Of a stretch of DNA of 64,000 nucleotides, positions 23,001-31,799 are shown piece after piece. The translations under genes and the position numbers were made by a program. The stretch spans positions 7,130,001 through 7,194,000 of the forward strand of contig JBANDB010000002.1 of NCBI GenBank assembly GCA_037576215.1. The letters run 5' to 3'. Each line of letters starts with the position of its first letter. Position 1 is the stretch's first letter. The notes beneath the pieces are model-generated. The model was given only the letters and a program-made list of their open reading frames with translations, was not told where the DNA came from and did not search any database. This stretch comes from Armillaria gallica (lineage: Eukaryota > Basidiomycota > Agaricomycetes > Agaricales > Physalacriaceae).

Positions 23001-25189
23001 GCTTGTTTGTTCCGGTTCAAAGGGTAGACCTTGCAATCTAGATTGGCGCTTGCATTTGGAGTAAGTTCGATGGCGTGGTCCCATGTCTTTGGGTCAGGAA
23101 GTTCATCGAAGCTGTCTTTGTCGAACAGATCGTTGAAATCCCAACACCATTCTGGGACCATTTCCTTGAACGTTTTGGTTTCCTTGTCTGCGTTGGCCGC
23201 AGCAGCTAAGTCATTGGCATGATGCGCTCGTATGAGAATAGCCCACGTAAAATCTATTGCAAGGATGGTCTCTCCTTCTTCCAGTTCTTCGTCCCACTTG
23301 TTGTCGGGATCCGCATCAGGTAACGTGAATGGGTTTTTACGGCATTCGCATCGTGCAAACGTTAATCCTCCAGTCTTTCAATTGATGATTGGATTATGCC
23401 GGGTCAACCAATCGTGACCAAGGAAGATTTCCTTATCACCGAGATCTGTTACGGCTAGATCTATTCGTTCAGAATGATCCCCGATTTTGAGTTCGATCTT
23501 GGCGTATTCGGTAATTGATCCTCCCGAGTTCTTGGTTCCGTTGGCATTATAGACTGGGATTGGTGCGGCTGTCGGTTGAGTCGGAAGGTTGTGTTTTTTA
23601 ACGAATTTTTGATTGATAGCGCTACTGGTGCATCCGCTGTCTACCAGCGCAGTTGTAGTGATATTGGAAATTGTTCCTGGAGCCCCGAGCATGACGGGGA
23701 TCACCAGGTCTTTTCCTTTATCACTTAACGCGCTGATAAGTCGTTTTGGCTCTTGTAGCTCGTGAAGCCACCAGAGTGCATCAATTCGCTTCATCCCCCT
23801 CATTGCTTCGATCATTGAGTCGATGACCTCCTCTGCGCGTGCCTTGTGAATCCAGTTTTTAAGAATTGCCTTTGCCTCTGACTCCGTTCGCGCTTGTACT
23901 ACGCCATGTAGAGTCCATTCTGCTCCGAATGGTTTGAGCCATTCTCTATAGGTCTGTCCCTTTGTATAGGTGCGGGACAGTTGCGGGACCTCTTCAACCT
24001 TCGCGTTGCCCCATACGGGCGCGACTACCGTTGGTGAGGTCACCGCATTTTCTAAGTCTAAAGGGGTTAATTTAGCGTTTTTGTTCATTATGAAACTGGT
24101 AATGTCCTCATGGTCAGGTACTTCAATAAAAGCTACCTGATGCCCCCTTTGCACTGCCTGGGTGCTAGCAGCTTCCAAGCCTGCGGCTTTCTGGTCGGTC
24201 ATGGAACGGGAGTAGCTTTCCGCGGAGGCGTCGCTCCTTAACGGAGTGACAAGGTGGGCTGTTACTGTTGCGCAACGATTGCCTACGCTTCTCATCGTTG
24301 AGTAACAGTCGCCTTTACCTGGTTCCTCCGGGCCCATCTCTGTGATGACCAGGATCCTTGTTTCATTCGGTGTTCCCCCATTGTCGGGTCGCCCTTCGCC
24401 TCGATAGGCATTGGCAACTGATCGGGGGCACTTACCCGACTCCGGTTCGTCCTCTTGGTTCTTCAGGATCGAGAGCAAATAGACCCTCGCGTCCCTCGTA
24501 TTGTCTATTGTTGCCTTCGTTAGGGCCCATAATCCAGTGTTGCGGGAGCTGGTCTCCGTTGCTGTTTTCAGAGCCCCGTTGTGGGATTTACACTCTGCAG
24601 CCCGTGAGCAAGTCTCTTTTACCAGAGGAGGTTTCGCCAAAGCTATTCCCTCGAAACTCCCTGCGCGGCAGGGACTCCGTAGAGCTGCGATTTCAGTGAG
24701 GGGACGTTTACACGGGAGCATAGCTGTCTGCCCTCCTGTCCCATCCGGTCGAACATTTGTCACTGCGGCTTGAAACTCCCCTCGGGAAGGCCTCGACTGG
24801 TGTTTCGCCATTATGATGGGTGTCACTATGGTGGGTGACTCATCACCTCGGACTTTTGTCTGTAATAGATTACTTGCCAGGTGTCGAACCGATAGCTCTG
24901 TGACTACCGCGTTTGTTCCTGGAATCGTCGACAGTCCCACTGTCTTGATTATCGCTTCGTTAGGCGTAGATCGAACCGATAGCTCTGTGACTACCGCGTT
25001 CCTTGGTTGATTCTGAGGTTTTAGTTCCTGGTCTGATTGCGAAATCGCGGGTATATTCGAATGCGCATTTGATACTACAGGCGATATATAAGTACAATCA
25101 TGAGATGCGATAGGCGTACCAGCCGAAACTAAACCTTGGGCCGCCAAATAGACTGAATCATCATCTAGACGGCGGTCTCTTTTACCTCT
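20084..25189 (-). pseudogene. pol: Gypsy B pol: one frame broken only by three TGA codons
   Basis: All pol segments of B are in the same reading frame. The frame is interrupted only by TGA at 23,378-23,380, 21,335-21,337 and 20,840-20,842. The first TGA stands where relatives have Trp (NPIIN-[W]-KTGG). The second lies just before the integrase core (IPS-[stop]-PWTHISVDM). The third lies before PQAPFRTPA. Protease, RT (YLDD at 22,574-22,585), RNase H, integrase HHCC, integrase DDE and chromodomain are all readable. Near the C-terminus B has one extra C relative to A (about 20,130), which replaces the last residues. Apart from the TGAs this pol looks functional. Confidence 0.88.
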
Positions 25190-26635
25190 TCAATCGTTGT
25201 GAGGCCTTCCTTATGGTCCCAGTAGGTGTTTGCGCGTCGCAAAGACTCTGCCTGGGTTCTTGGCGCGGTGGTAGGGCAGTCGTGTTTGAAGTGGCCCTTT
25301 TTGCCACATCCAAAGCATACCGTGTTTGCCATGGCCTTGTCGATATTCATCGGCTGTCCGCGCCCTCCGTATGTTGTCCCTGTAACCGTAGTTGTTGTTG
25401 GTACAGGGGCTCTAGTCTGACCACCCTGTACAGGCGTGGTCATCTTCTGTGGTCGGGTTATTGGCCCTGTCGTTCCTTCTGCCTGCTTGAGGCACCAATT
25501 GAGATCGATTTGGAGTAAGCGAGCTTTCCACACCGGGTAATCGACTGGTACGTCCCCGTCTGATGAGTATATAGTATTTTTACTCGACTGGCGGGCGGCC
25601 TTTTGATCTGGTGGAGCATTAATTGGTCATTATCGCGTACCCGGCGTGGTAGGCCAGTTCTTCAAAGATTTGAAAGAACTTGTCGCCATCCTTGTACTCC
25701 GACTGCTTTAGCCTTTCCCACTGTGCATACCTTAACTGCGAGTCAGCATCCTTCCAGAATCTTTTGTTAAGTTCCGACTGGAACTTGTCGTAGGTTGGAT
25801 ACTTCTGTTCGCCGTCCGCCGTTTTTCCTATGACTTTAGCACACAACTGCCACCACCTTCCAGCGTCTCCTGCAAGTCGAGAGATGCAGAAGATGACCTT
25901 GTGCGGGTGATGGCGGAAGTGCCGGTTAAAGACATCGAAATGTAACTCACACTTTAGGAAGAAGCGAGCGATGTCGTCGGAGTCCCCTAAAAAGTCGTCG
26001 ACCTCTTTCAAGATTTTTGGTTTGAAGTCGTCGTAGGGGGCTATCGCTCCAGCTTGTAGTTCCCAAGGTATGGGCGGGTCTGGCATTGCAGGAGGTGCCA
26101 GGAATCGTGGTAGCATCACCTGTACTGGGGGGGCGGGAGGTGGCTGTGCTGGTAATCCGCCACCTCCACTGCCTCCTCCGGCTCCATGTCCGCCACTGGC
26201 AAAAGGTAGGTACCTGGGTTGGTACGTCCCTGGTGCTGTTTGTCTGGTGGCGTAAACAAACGTATTAGTGACTCGGGGAGGTGCTACTGGGGGCTCATCT
26301 GGCAATGGTTCCTGGATCTCGATCTCAGGCGCGGCTTCTTCGTAAGGGAGAAAAGTCTCCAATACGGCATCCGGGTGTATTTCGTTCCATAGGAGGCGAG
26401 CGTTTCGCTCCGCCTCATACTGTAGGATCTCATCGGCTGGGAGATCTGCCTGTCTCCTAATAAAATAATCGTTCCCGGCTTGGGTTCTTCCCCAAGCCAT
26501 GGAAAATGGTAACTCGTAGGCGAAATAATTATAGATGTCAACATAGTCTGCTTGCCTTAGCAACGCAGGAATGGGGATTGAGGGGTCATCGTCTGTTTCG
26601 TTATAAAAATTGATGGCATCAGTTAGTGTCATCAT
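25165..26635 (-). pseudogene. gag: Gypsy B gag polyprotein (one frameshift)
   Basis: Open from 26,635 for 338 codons, then broken near 25,640, where B has GGG and A has GGGG. The frame resumes through the WCLKQAEGTTGP region to an intact CCHC knuckle (CFGCGKKGHFKHDC) and ends at 25,165. The start overlaps ORF1 by 17 bases. Joined to the A version of the G-run, the protein would be about 490 residues. Confidence 0.85.
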
Positions 26636-27572
26636 TACTGGGGTAGTAGGGCGACTGCCCGCGCGTCTGCTCAGAGGTCGACTCAGGGATTCCGTCGATC
26701 GTGAGCCTTGGGTAGGGGGTAGAGGGATGTGTCAGTGGACTTCCGACGGAGGTCAACTCACTAGGCTCCTCTGGTGGGCGTGTGAGCTCGGGTGGTGGCT
26801 GTGGTCGCTCCCTGAATCGCTGGGCGAGCTGTTCCCAAGCACTTGCTCGAGGGGGTCGAAGGGGAGACCTTCGAGGTTGTGCTCGCCAACCACTGCGCCT
26901 GGGGTTTGAGGGGCCGGCGACGGGTTCACTGACCTGTACAGGCTCGAGTGGCGACTCGCTGGCCTGGACAGAATGATGGGGCGAGTTGCGGGCGGGAGCG
27001 GGGAAGTAGGCGCTGTAGGGGATGTCGAGATTATCCCAGAGCTCGCTGCTAGTGAGACCGGCTGCGGGTGTTGGAGTATCGGTGGTTGCAACGGGTCGAG
27101 TGTTGCGGCCCATGTTTGATCTCCTTCCACGGTTGGTACGGGGGTGCGTGTCAGGTGAGGGAGTTCGAGGGACAAACGCGGCATAGTAGGAAGCGGGATG
27201 TTCAGAGGTGATGTCGACCTCTGCTGGACCCCTTCTGGGAGGGGTAATAGAGCTTCCCTCTGGGAACGCGGTAGAAGTCGACTCAGAAACGTTGACCTCT
27301 TCTTCATTGACTTGCTGTCCAGGGAAGTTGTAGATTGGGACCGGTCGGTGTGGTATGGATGGGATGGGTCGGGGTGGCTGCTGCTTGAGCGGGATGCCAT
27401 TATTATTATCTGTAGTGACTGAGGGGGAGGTGCGGTGCACCTCTTCTTGTCGTTGTTGTTGTAGCTGCCTTGTTCTGTAGCGGAACCTGATGGCAAGAAT
27501 GAGGGTAAGGGAGATGAAGGTGGCGCTTGGTATTCCTAGTGCGATGGCAATAATACAAGCGTCGTTTTCCAT
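26619..27572 (-). CDS. Gypsy B ORF1: membrane-anchored Pro-rich protein, 317 aa
   Basis: Intact from ATG 27,572 to TGA 26,619. The N-terminal 28 residues contain one strong hydrophobic segment (IIAIALGIPSATFISLTLIL) followed by Arg/Gln-rich residues, which predicts a single-pass anchor. The rest is low-complexity Pro/Ser/Thr. A second frame of 247 codons (27,496-26,753) is open inside it on the same strand. I know no homologue. It could be an N-terminal extension of gag reached by frameshifting at the 17-base overlap, or a separate accessory protein. Confidence 0.65.
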   Translation of the reverse strand: MENDACIIAIALGIPSATFISLTLILAIRFRYRTRQLQQQRQEEVHRTSPSVTTDNNNGIPLKQQPPRPIPSIPHRPVPIYNFPGQQVNEEEVNVSESTSTAFPEGSSITPPRRGPAEVDITSEHPASYYAAFVPRTPSPDTHPRTNRGRRSNMGRNTRPVATTDTPTPAAGLTSSELWDNLDIPYSAYFPAPARNSPHHSVQASESPLEPVQVSEPVAGPSNPRRSGWRAQPRRSPLRPPRASAWEQLAQRFRERPQPPPELTRPPEEPSELTSVGSPLTHPSTPYPRLTIDGIPESTSEQTRGQSPYYPSNDDTN

Positions 27573-27599
27573 GGGGATTCTGAGGCAGAATCAGTAAAG

Positions 27600-27613
27600 T
27601 AGCTTTGAGCTAA
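27600..27613 (-). other. Primer-binding site of gypsy B (self-complementary type)
   Basis: TAGCTTTGAGCTAA on the plus strand, one base inside the 5' LTR. It is identical in type to the site in copy A. Confidence 0.7.
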
Positions 27614-27614
27614 T

Positions 27615-28116
27615 TGTAAGACCCGAACTTCAATCAAAGGTGAATAGATCGGCTGTATCGCGTTCGTACAGTCACCGTCTAGCCCTTGTGATGATTGACG
27701 CCCAAGACTCACTTTTAGGAGCTCTTAGCAGAGAAGGAGTGTGTTCGGTATGAATAAACTTTAGCTCAAAGCTAGGGAAATACAGGCTTTGAGTAAGCTA
27801 CTTATATACTAAAGTGAGGGTCTGTAAATGGTACTAAGAGGTGACTACCGTGTTAGAAAGTGAATAAGCCAAATACATGGTAGCCGAGAATAACACGTAT
27901 CCAGTACGTGTTTAGCACACATTGCTACATGTCGGGCACACGGGTCGTTGAAACCCCTTTGTCGAGTACACGTCAACCGAGCTGTGACGTGATAGCGATG
28001 TGAAGATTTATGAAGACTCTCTGAGAGTCGCGGGTCTAAAGATCGTGGGTGAGTAAGCATCTTATCTTATCTTCCAAAGATTAGATAAGATGCCTGAAAA
28101 CGAATAAATCGTAACA
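27615..28116 (-). repeat. 5' LTR of gypsy B
   Basis: 502 bp, reverse complement. It shares all four diagnostic variants with the 5' LTR of copy A, not with its own 3' LTR. Confidence 0.95.
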
Positions 28117-28165
28117 GGATGTGATAGGAGAGTATGCTTCAATATCCTCAACTTCCTTGACTGTA

Positions 28166-28633
28166 CAGTGTTACACTAGCCAGTGAGACAGCACCAGTCA
28201 GTGAGATGATGGCTTCAGGTAGCCGCTCCGAACCACATTTGGTCCTGGAGTTTACAAAATAATAGTTATAAGACTTATAAAGATATATTCTGATACTTTT
28301 TACACTCAAAGGAGCTCACATCCAGCAAGTAAGCCACTGTTAAAATTTGATCAAGCCAGTAAGACAGTGACAATTGTGACTCTCCACCAAAGTCCTGCCT
28401 AATATAGAAATTTTGTGATGTCTCATTGAGTGGTTTTGTGACTGATCTTGACTTTTTGTACTGATAAGCTTATCGCAACACAATTTTGTACACATCGCAT
28501 CCATAACTATACTATGATTTATACAGGAAATACATATGGTGCAAATGGTGCAGTCTGATCTCCAATCAGACCCCATTTAATATTGTTCCAAGGCCGATTT
28601 CTATTTGGGTGTCTCACTGGCTAGTGTAACACT
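28166..28633. mobile_element. MITE with 25-bp perfect terminal inverted repeats and TA target duplication
   Basis: CAGTGTTACACTAGCCAGTG... starts at 28,166, and its exact reverse complement ends at 28,633. TA flanks both sides (28,164-28,165 and 28,634-28,635). The 468-bp interior has no coding capacity. Related half-motifs (CAGTGAGA, CAGTAAGACAGTG) recur inside the ends. The superfamily is Tc1/mariner-like by target site. It sits in the leader of the DDE transposon. Confidence 0.85.
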
Positions 28634-28635
28634 GT

Positions 28636-29271
28636 AGGTGCTATCAGAGATGATGCTTGGCTTGCAACAGGACTTGGAATTTTTGGTGCAGGGGACAAAT
28701 GATGCTTCATTGAGCCCCAAATAGCACCAACAGTCCAAAAGAATGTGCTTAATCCAGATCTTGGCCCATCAGGAAGCCATGTTTCAGCAGATTGAGGGGT
28801 GATAGGAGCTACTGCATGGCCAGAATGAGATGGACTGATGCTTGATTTGTGCTTTAGTGCTTTTGGTGTAGGAGCGATCTGTTCAAAGGGATAAATTCAA
28901 ATATAACATGGTGAAAAAACTATGATAACACACATTTTCTTTGTCTTCAAGTATCCTTTTTCTCTTTAGGGACTTTGTAACATTCTGTTTAAGTCCTTAA
29001 AATCTTTTTTTGACTGGTCCTGAAGCTATAGGAATAGTTGATGACTCAAAAGGATAGATGTGATGTGTTGAATGAGTGCATTTAGGTGAGATCAAATTGT
29101 ATTTGGGAGTTTTTGTCATACTAAATTACAATATCTCACAAAACAGCTCTGTTATACCCTCAATAAAATATTTCTCCAGGCTGTAACAGAGCCCTTTTTG
29201 GAGATTTTCTTCTGTGTGGAGAAAAAACTTGAAAATAGTGATTGTCACTCAATGTCACAAAAGGTATCATG
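28636..29271. other. 5' leader part of the DDE transposon, no gene
   Basis: CpG-poor sequence between the MITE and the right terminal inverted repeat. A degenerate direct repeat (GATGCTTG...TTTTGGTG) is visible near 28,653-28,695 and 28,838-28,872. No coding sequence is supported. Confidence 0.5.
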
Positions 29272-29304
29272 TGATGTACTTGGTTCTGCTTGAGGCCTAT
29301 CTTA
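29272..29304. repeat. Right terminal inverted repeat of the DDE transposon
   Basis: Reverse complement of 8,141-8,173 at 31 of 33 bases. It shows that the two ends of one element now lie 21 kb apart. Confidence 0.8.
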
Positions 29305-31790
29305 ATACCTGACAGATCATTGCAGTGAAACAGCTGTCTGGAATAGTCATGTCAAGACTCTGACTTGCTCGCTCCCCTGGCCTGCCCCCTAGGCCTGCAG
29401 GCTTGCAGGCCTGTATTCTGCCACTTTTGCTTGCAGCAGCACTTCTGCTATATATGCATCCTGCCTGTGAATGAATAACATGATCAATACTTCTATGTGG
29501 CCAGAATATGAACTGTACAAGCAAAGTAAGCATTGTCATTAGCACAGTGTCATGTGAATATTGAAACTACTAAGCCTCACCTTTAATAACCCCCAATCTC
29601 ACTTAATTACATTAATATTAAGATCCACCATTTGAGCACTGCTAAAACATACTATAATGAAGGTCATATAATGCCAGACTCACTGCTGAGACTGATATTG
29701 CACTCTAGCTTCCACATGAATTCCAGCAATGCACCTGACCATCTGGTGTCAAACATGAGTAGTACATCTCCCAACATCCAGCTGGAACACAGCTTAGTAC
29801 TCTCAGCTGAGAGCAGGTTTCTAATGCAAGAACTTCTTAGTGGAGGCAGCATCAATGGCCTTAACAGCTTTCAAGGAATGAACCCCATAGCATTACAGGT
29901 AGGCATGGAACTTCTCCCTTTGAAGAATCCTTGGTTACTTACATGTCTCCTAGGCATTGATGTCCAGCTTCAGTAATAGCAATTATACAGCCCAAATACC
30001 CTTCTCACTGAATGCATATTATTCAATAATGAGTGGCATACCAGCTTCATTGAGTCTCCCACTAGCATCACCTAACATAATGGATATGCCAACAGTTATC
30101 TTCACTGCTGATCATACAAAGAAAAGATGTACTCACAGCATGATAGATTTCTCCACTTTCTGGACCTACTTTTCCAGAGAACATGGCCAAAGTCCTAGCT
30201 TTGGAGCCTGCATTTGCTGCTATGCTTTGTGAAATGATTCAAGAGGGCATCAAACAAGGCCCTGCAAGAACAAAAACAAGCAGTGGTGGTGATACCAGTA
30301 TACACAAATAGAGAGATGGTGATATGGAGATATGATAATGAGATTATTGTTGTTTAAGGATATTACATACTCACATTCCCATGCCATAGGACAAAGTTCA
30401 GACAACCATGCTTGGTCTTCTTAGCATATTAAAATCTGGTTGACAGGCTTTCAAGCTTCCTGATCCTCTCCTCACAGATGCACCATGGTGACTTGATAAG
30501 CAAGGAAAAGTGTTGTATAATCCAGATTGAACAGTGAAGGCACAAATGCCCATTAATGTTGAGTTTTGAGTTGTAGTGACTGCACTGATTATGCAAAACA
30601 AAAAGGTGAGCTCGTTATTCTTGTTACATATTATCTGGTTACTGAATAAACCTACTATTTATCAGATAATGCCAAGAGCAATGTGGAAACATGAGTCAGA
30701 GGATATTTTGAGTGCTTGAAAGAGGTTTATGCAGTAAAGAGTCACCTTTGGCCTACTTTGATTCCATCATTTATGCCATGACAGTAACAGATTAACCCAG
30801 ATGCTTACAGCAAAAGCATCCACTAGAAGATCAATACTAGACACTACAAGTGTAAGAAAGCTATAAGTGTGATTTCAATCTATCAATGGCTATGGCAGAG
30901 GACTAACATGTTTTATCATTGGATAGAAAGCTACAGCATTGCCAGAGATTGTCTCCAAGCTGAAGGAGAAGCACAGGGTAGATATTGATGATATTGAACA
31001 GACTATTTTAACAGATTGCATGTCAGACGAACTGACTAATGCTAAAAGTCACAAGTTGGGATGTTCCCAGTAGAAGTAGTTAATATTGTTCTGAAGGACA
31101 ATGCAGCAGACATGCTGATCCTCTCTTTCCACATTCTTGATGAAGATCTTGATGAGGATGATATAAGATGACTGGCAGATGATGAAGCCGATAATCTAGA
31201 ATAAGTTAGGTAGTTATAAGACATAGCTAGAATACATAGATCTTGATATCAAGTTTGCTTCATTTGTGTCTCTAGAACATCATGAGCAAGCCTAGAAATA
31301 TGATGATGCTTGAAGAATATCCATATCAGAGTTTCTGACATAGGAATAGTTATCCAGAATGTTTCCCCATATATAGAAATGGAAGAGCACACAACATGAT
31401 GAAGAATATCAGACAGCTATATATACCTGCTCAGTTGATCATTGTCATCCTGGAGATAGACCTTTTCTTTCCAAAATTCCACCTCTAATGACTGACTAAT
31501 AACTAATAGTCAGTAATGTGCAGTAGCACAAGAACATCTTAGCAATCTTACCTTGTGTACCAGAATGTCCCATTGAGTGCAACATCTGCATGCTTCAGCC
31601 ATCATATGTGATCCAAAGGTTGAACACCAAGCTTGTCTTGCTGGATCATGATGATATCCATGAATTCACTAATATTAACCTTGCCAGGCCCTATGCAAAC
31701 TGCAATCAGAGAATTAGCATTGCTATTTATTGCATGAGATACACTCCAGTACTATCACTGTAAAACAATTACATAGTCAAAAATAGTTGT
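29305..31790. other. CpG-poor region with decayed, unassigned sequence
   Basis: There are short open patches on the plus strand at 29,632-29,976, 29,957-30,232 and about 31,075-31,200 (an acidic ILDEDLDEDD stretch), with intron-like gaps. No family is recognisable. It may be the non-coding or second-gene part of the neighbouring Tnp2 element. Nothing else is supported. Confidence 0.4.
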
Positions 31791-31799
31791 GTGTGGTTC

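Larger units (their letters stand above)
19214..28116 (-). mobile_element. Ty3/gypsy chromovirus-type LTR retrotransposon, copy B
   Basis: This is an 8,903-bp element in inverted orientation to copy A, forming a palindrome with arms of 8.9 kb and a 777-bp spacer. The domain order is the same as in A. Flanks are AAAGG (19,209-19,213) and GGATG (28,117-28,121), the reverse complements of the two flanks of A. Outside a cluster of 13 transitions (matching A 16,379-17,013), the differences from A that I could find are homopolymer lengths. B is the better-preserved copy: ORF1 is open, and pol is a single frame apart from three TGA codons. Confidence 0.95.
8143..29302 (-). mobile_element. Tc1/mariner-type (DDE) DNA transposon, disrupted by nested insertions
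   Basis: Bases 8,141-8,173 and 29,272-29,304 are inverted repeats matching at 31 of 33 positions (TAAGATAGGCCTCAAGC...). They are bounded by TA, which is the target duplication of this superfamily. Between them lie the C-terminal half of a DDE transposase (minus strand, 8,277-9,541), gypsy A, the N-terminal half of the same gene (now in plus orientation, 18,437-19,213), gypsy B, and a leader region carrying a MITE. Without the insertions the element is about 2.9 kb. It is CpG-poor and its transposase has many stops, so it is an old, dead copy. Confidence 0.8.

Noticed and set aside
20084..25189. Possible reassignment of TGA to Trp in the nuclear code
   Set aside because: The receptor genes and other frames use TGA as a normal stop, and TGA in the relics fits C-to-T decay. 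No reassignment is needed.
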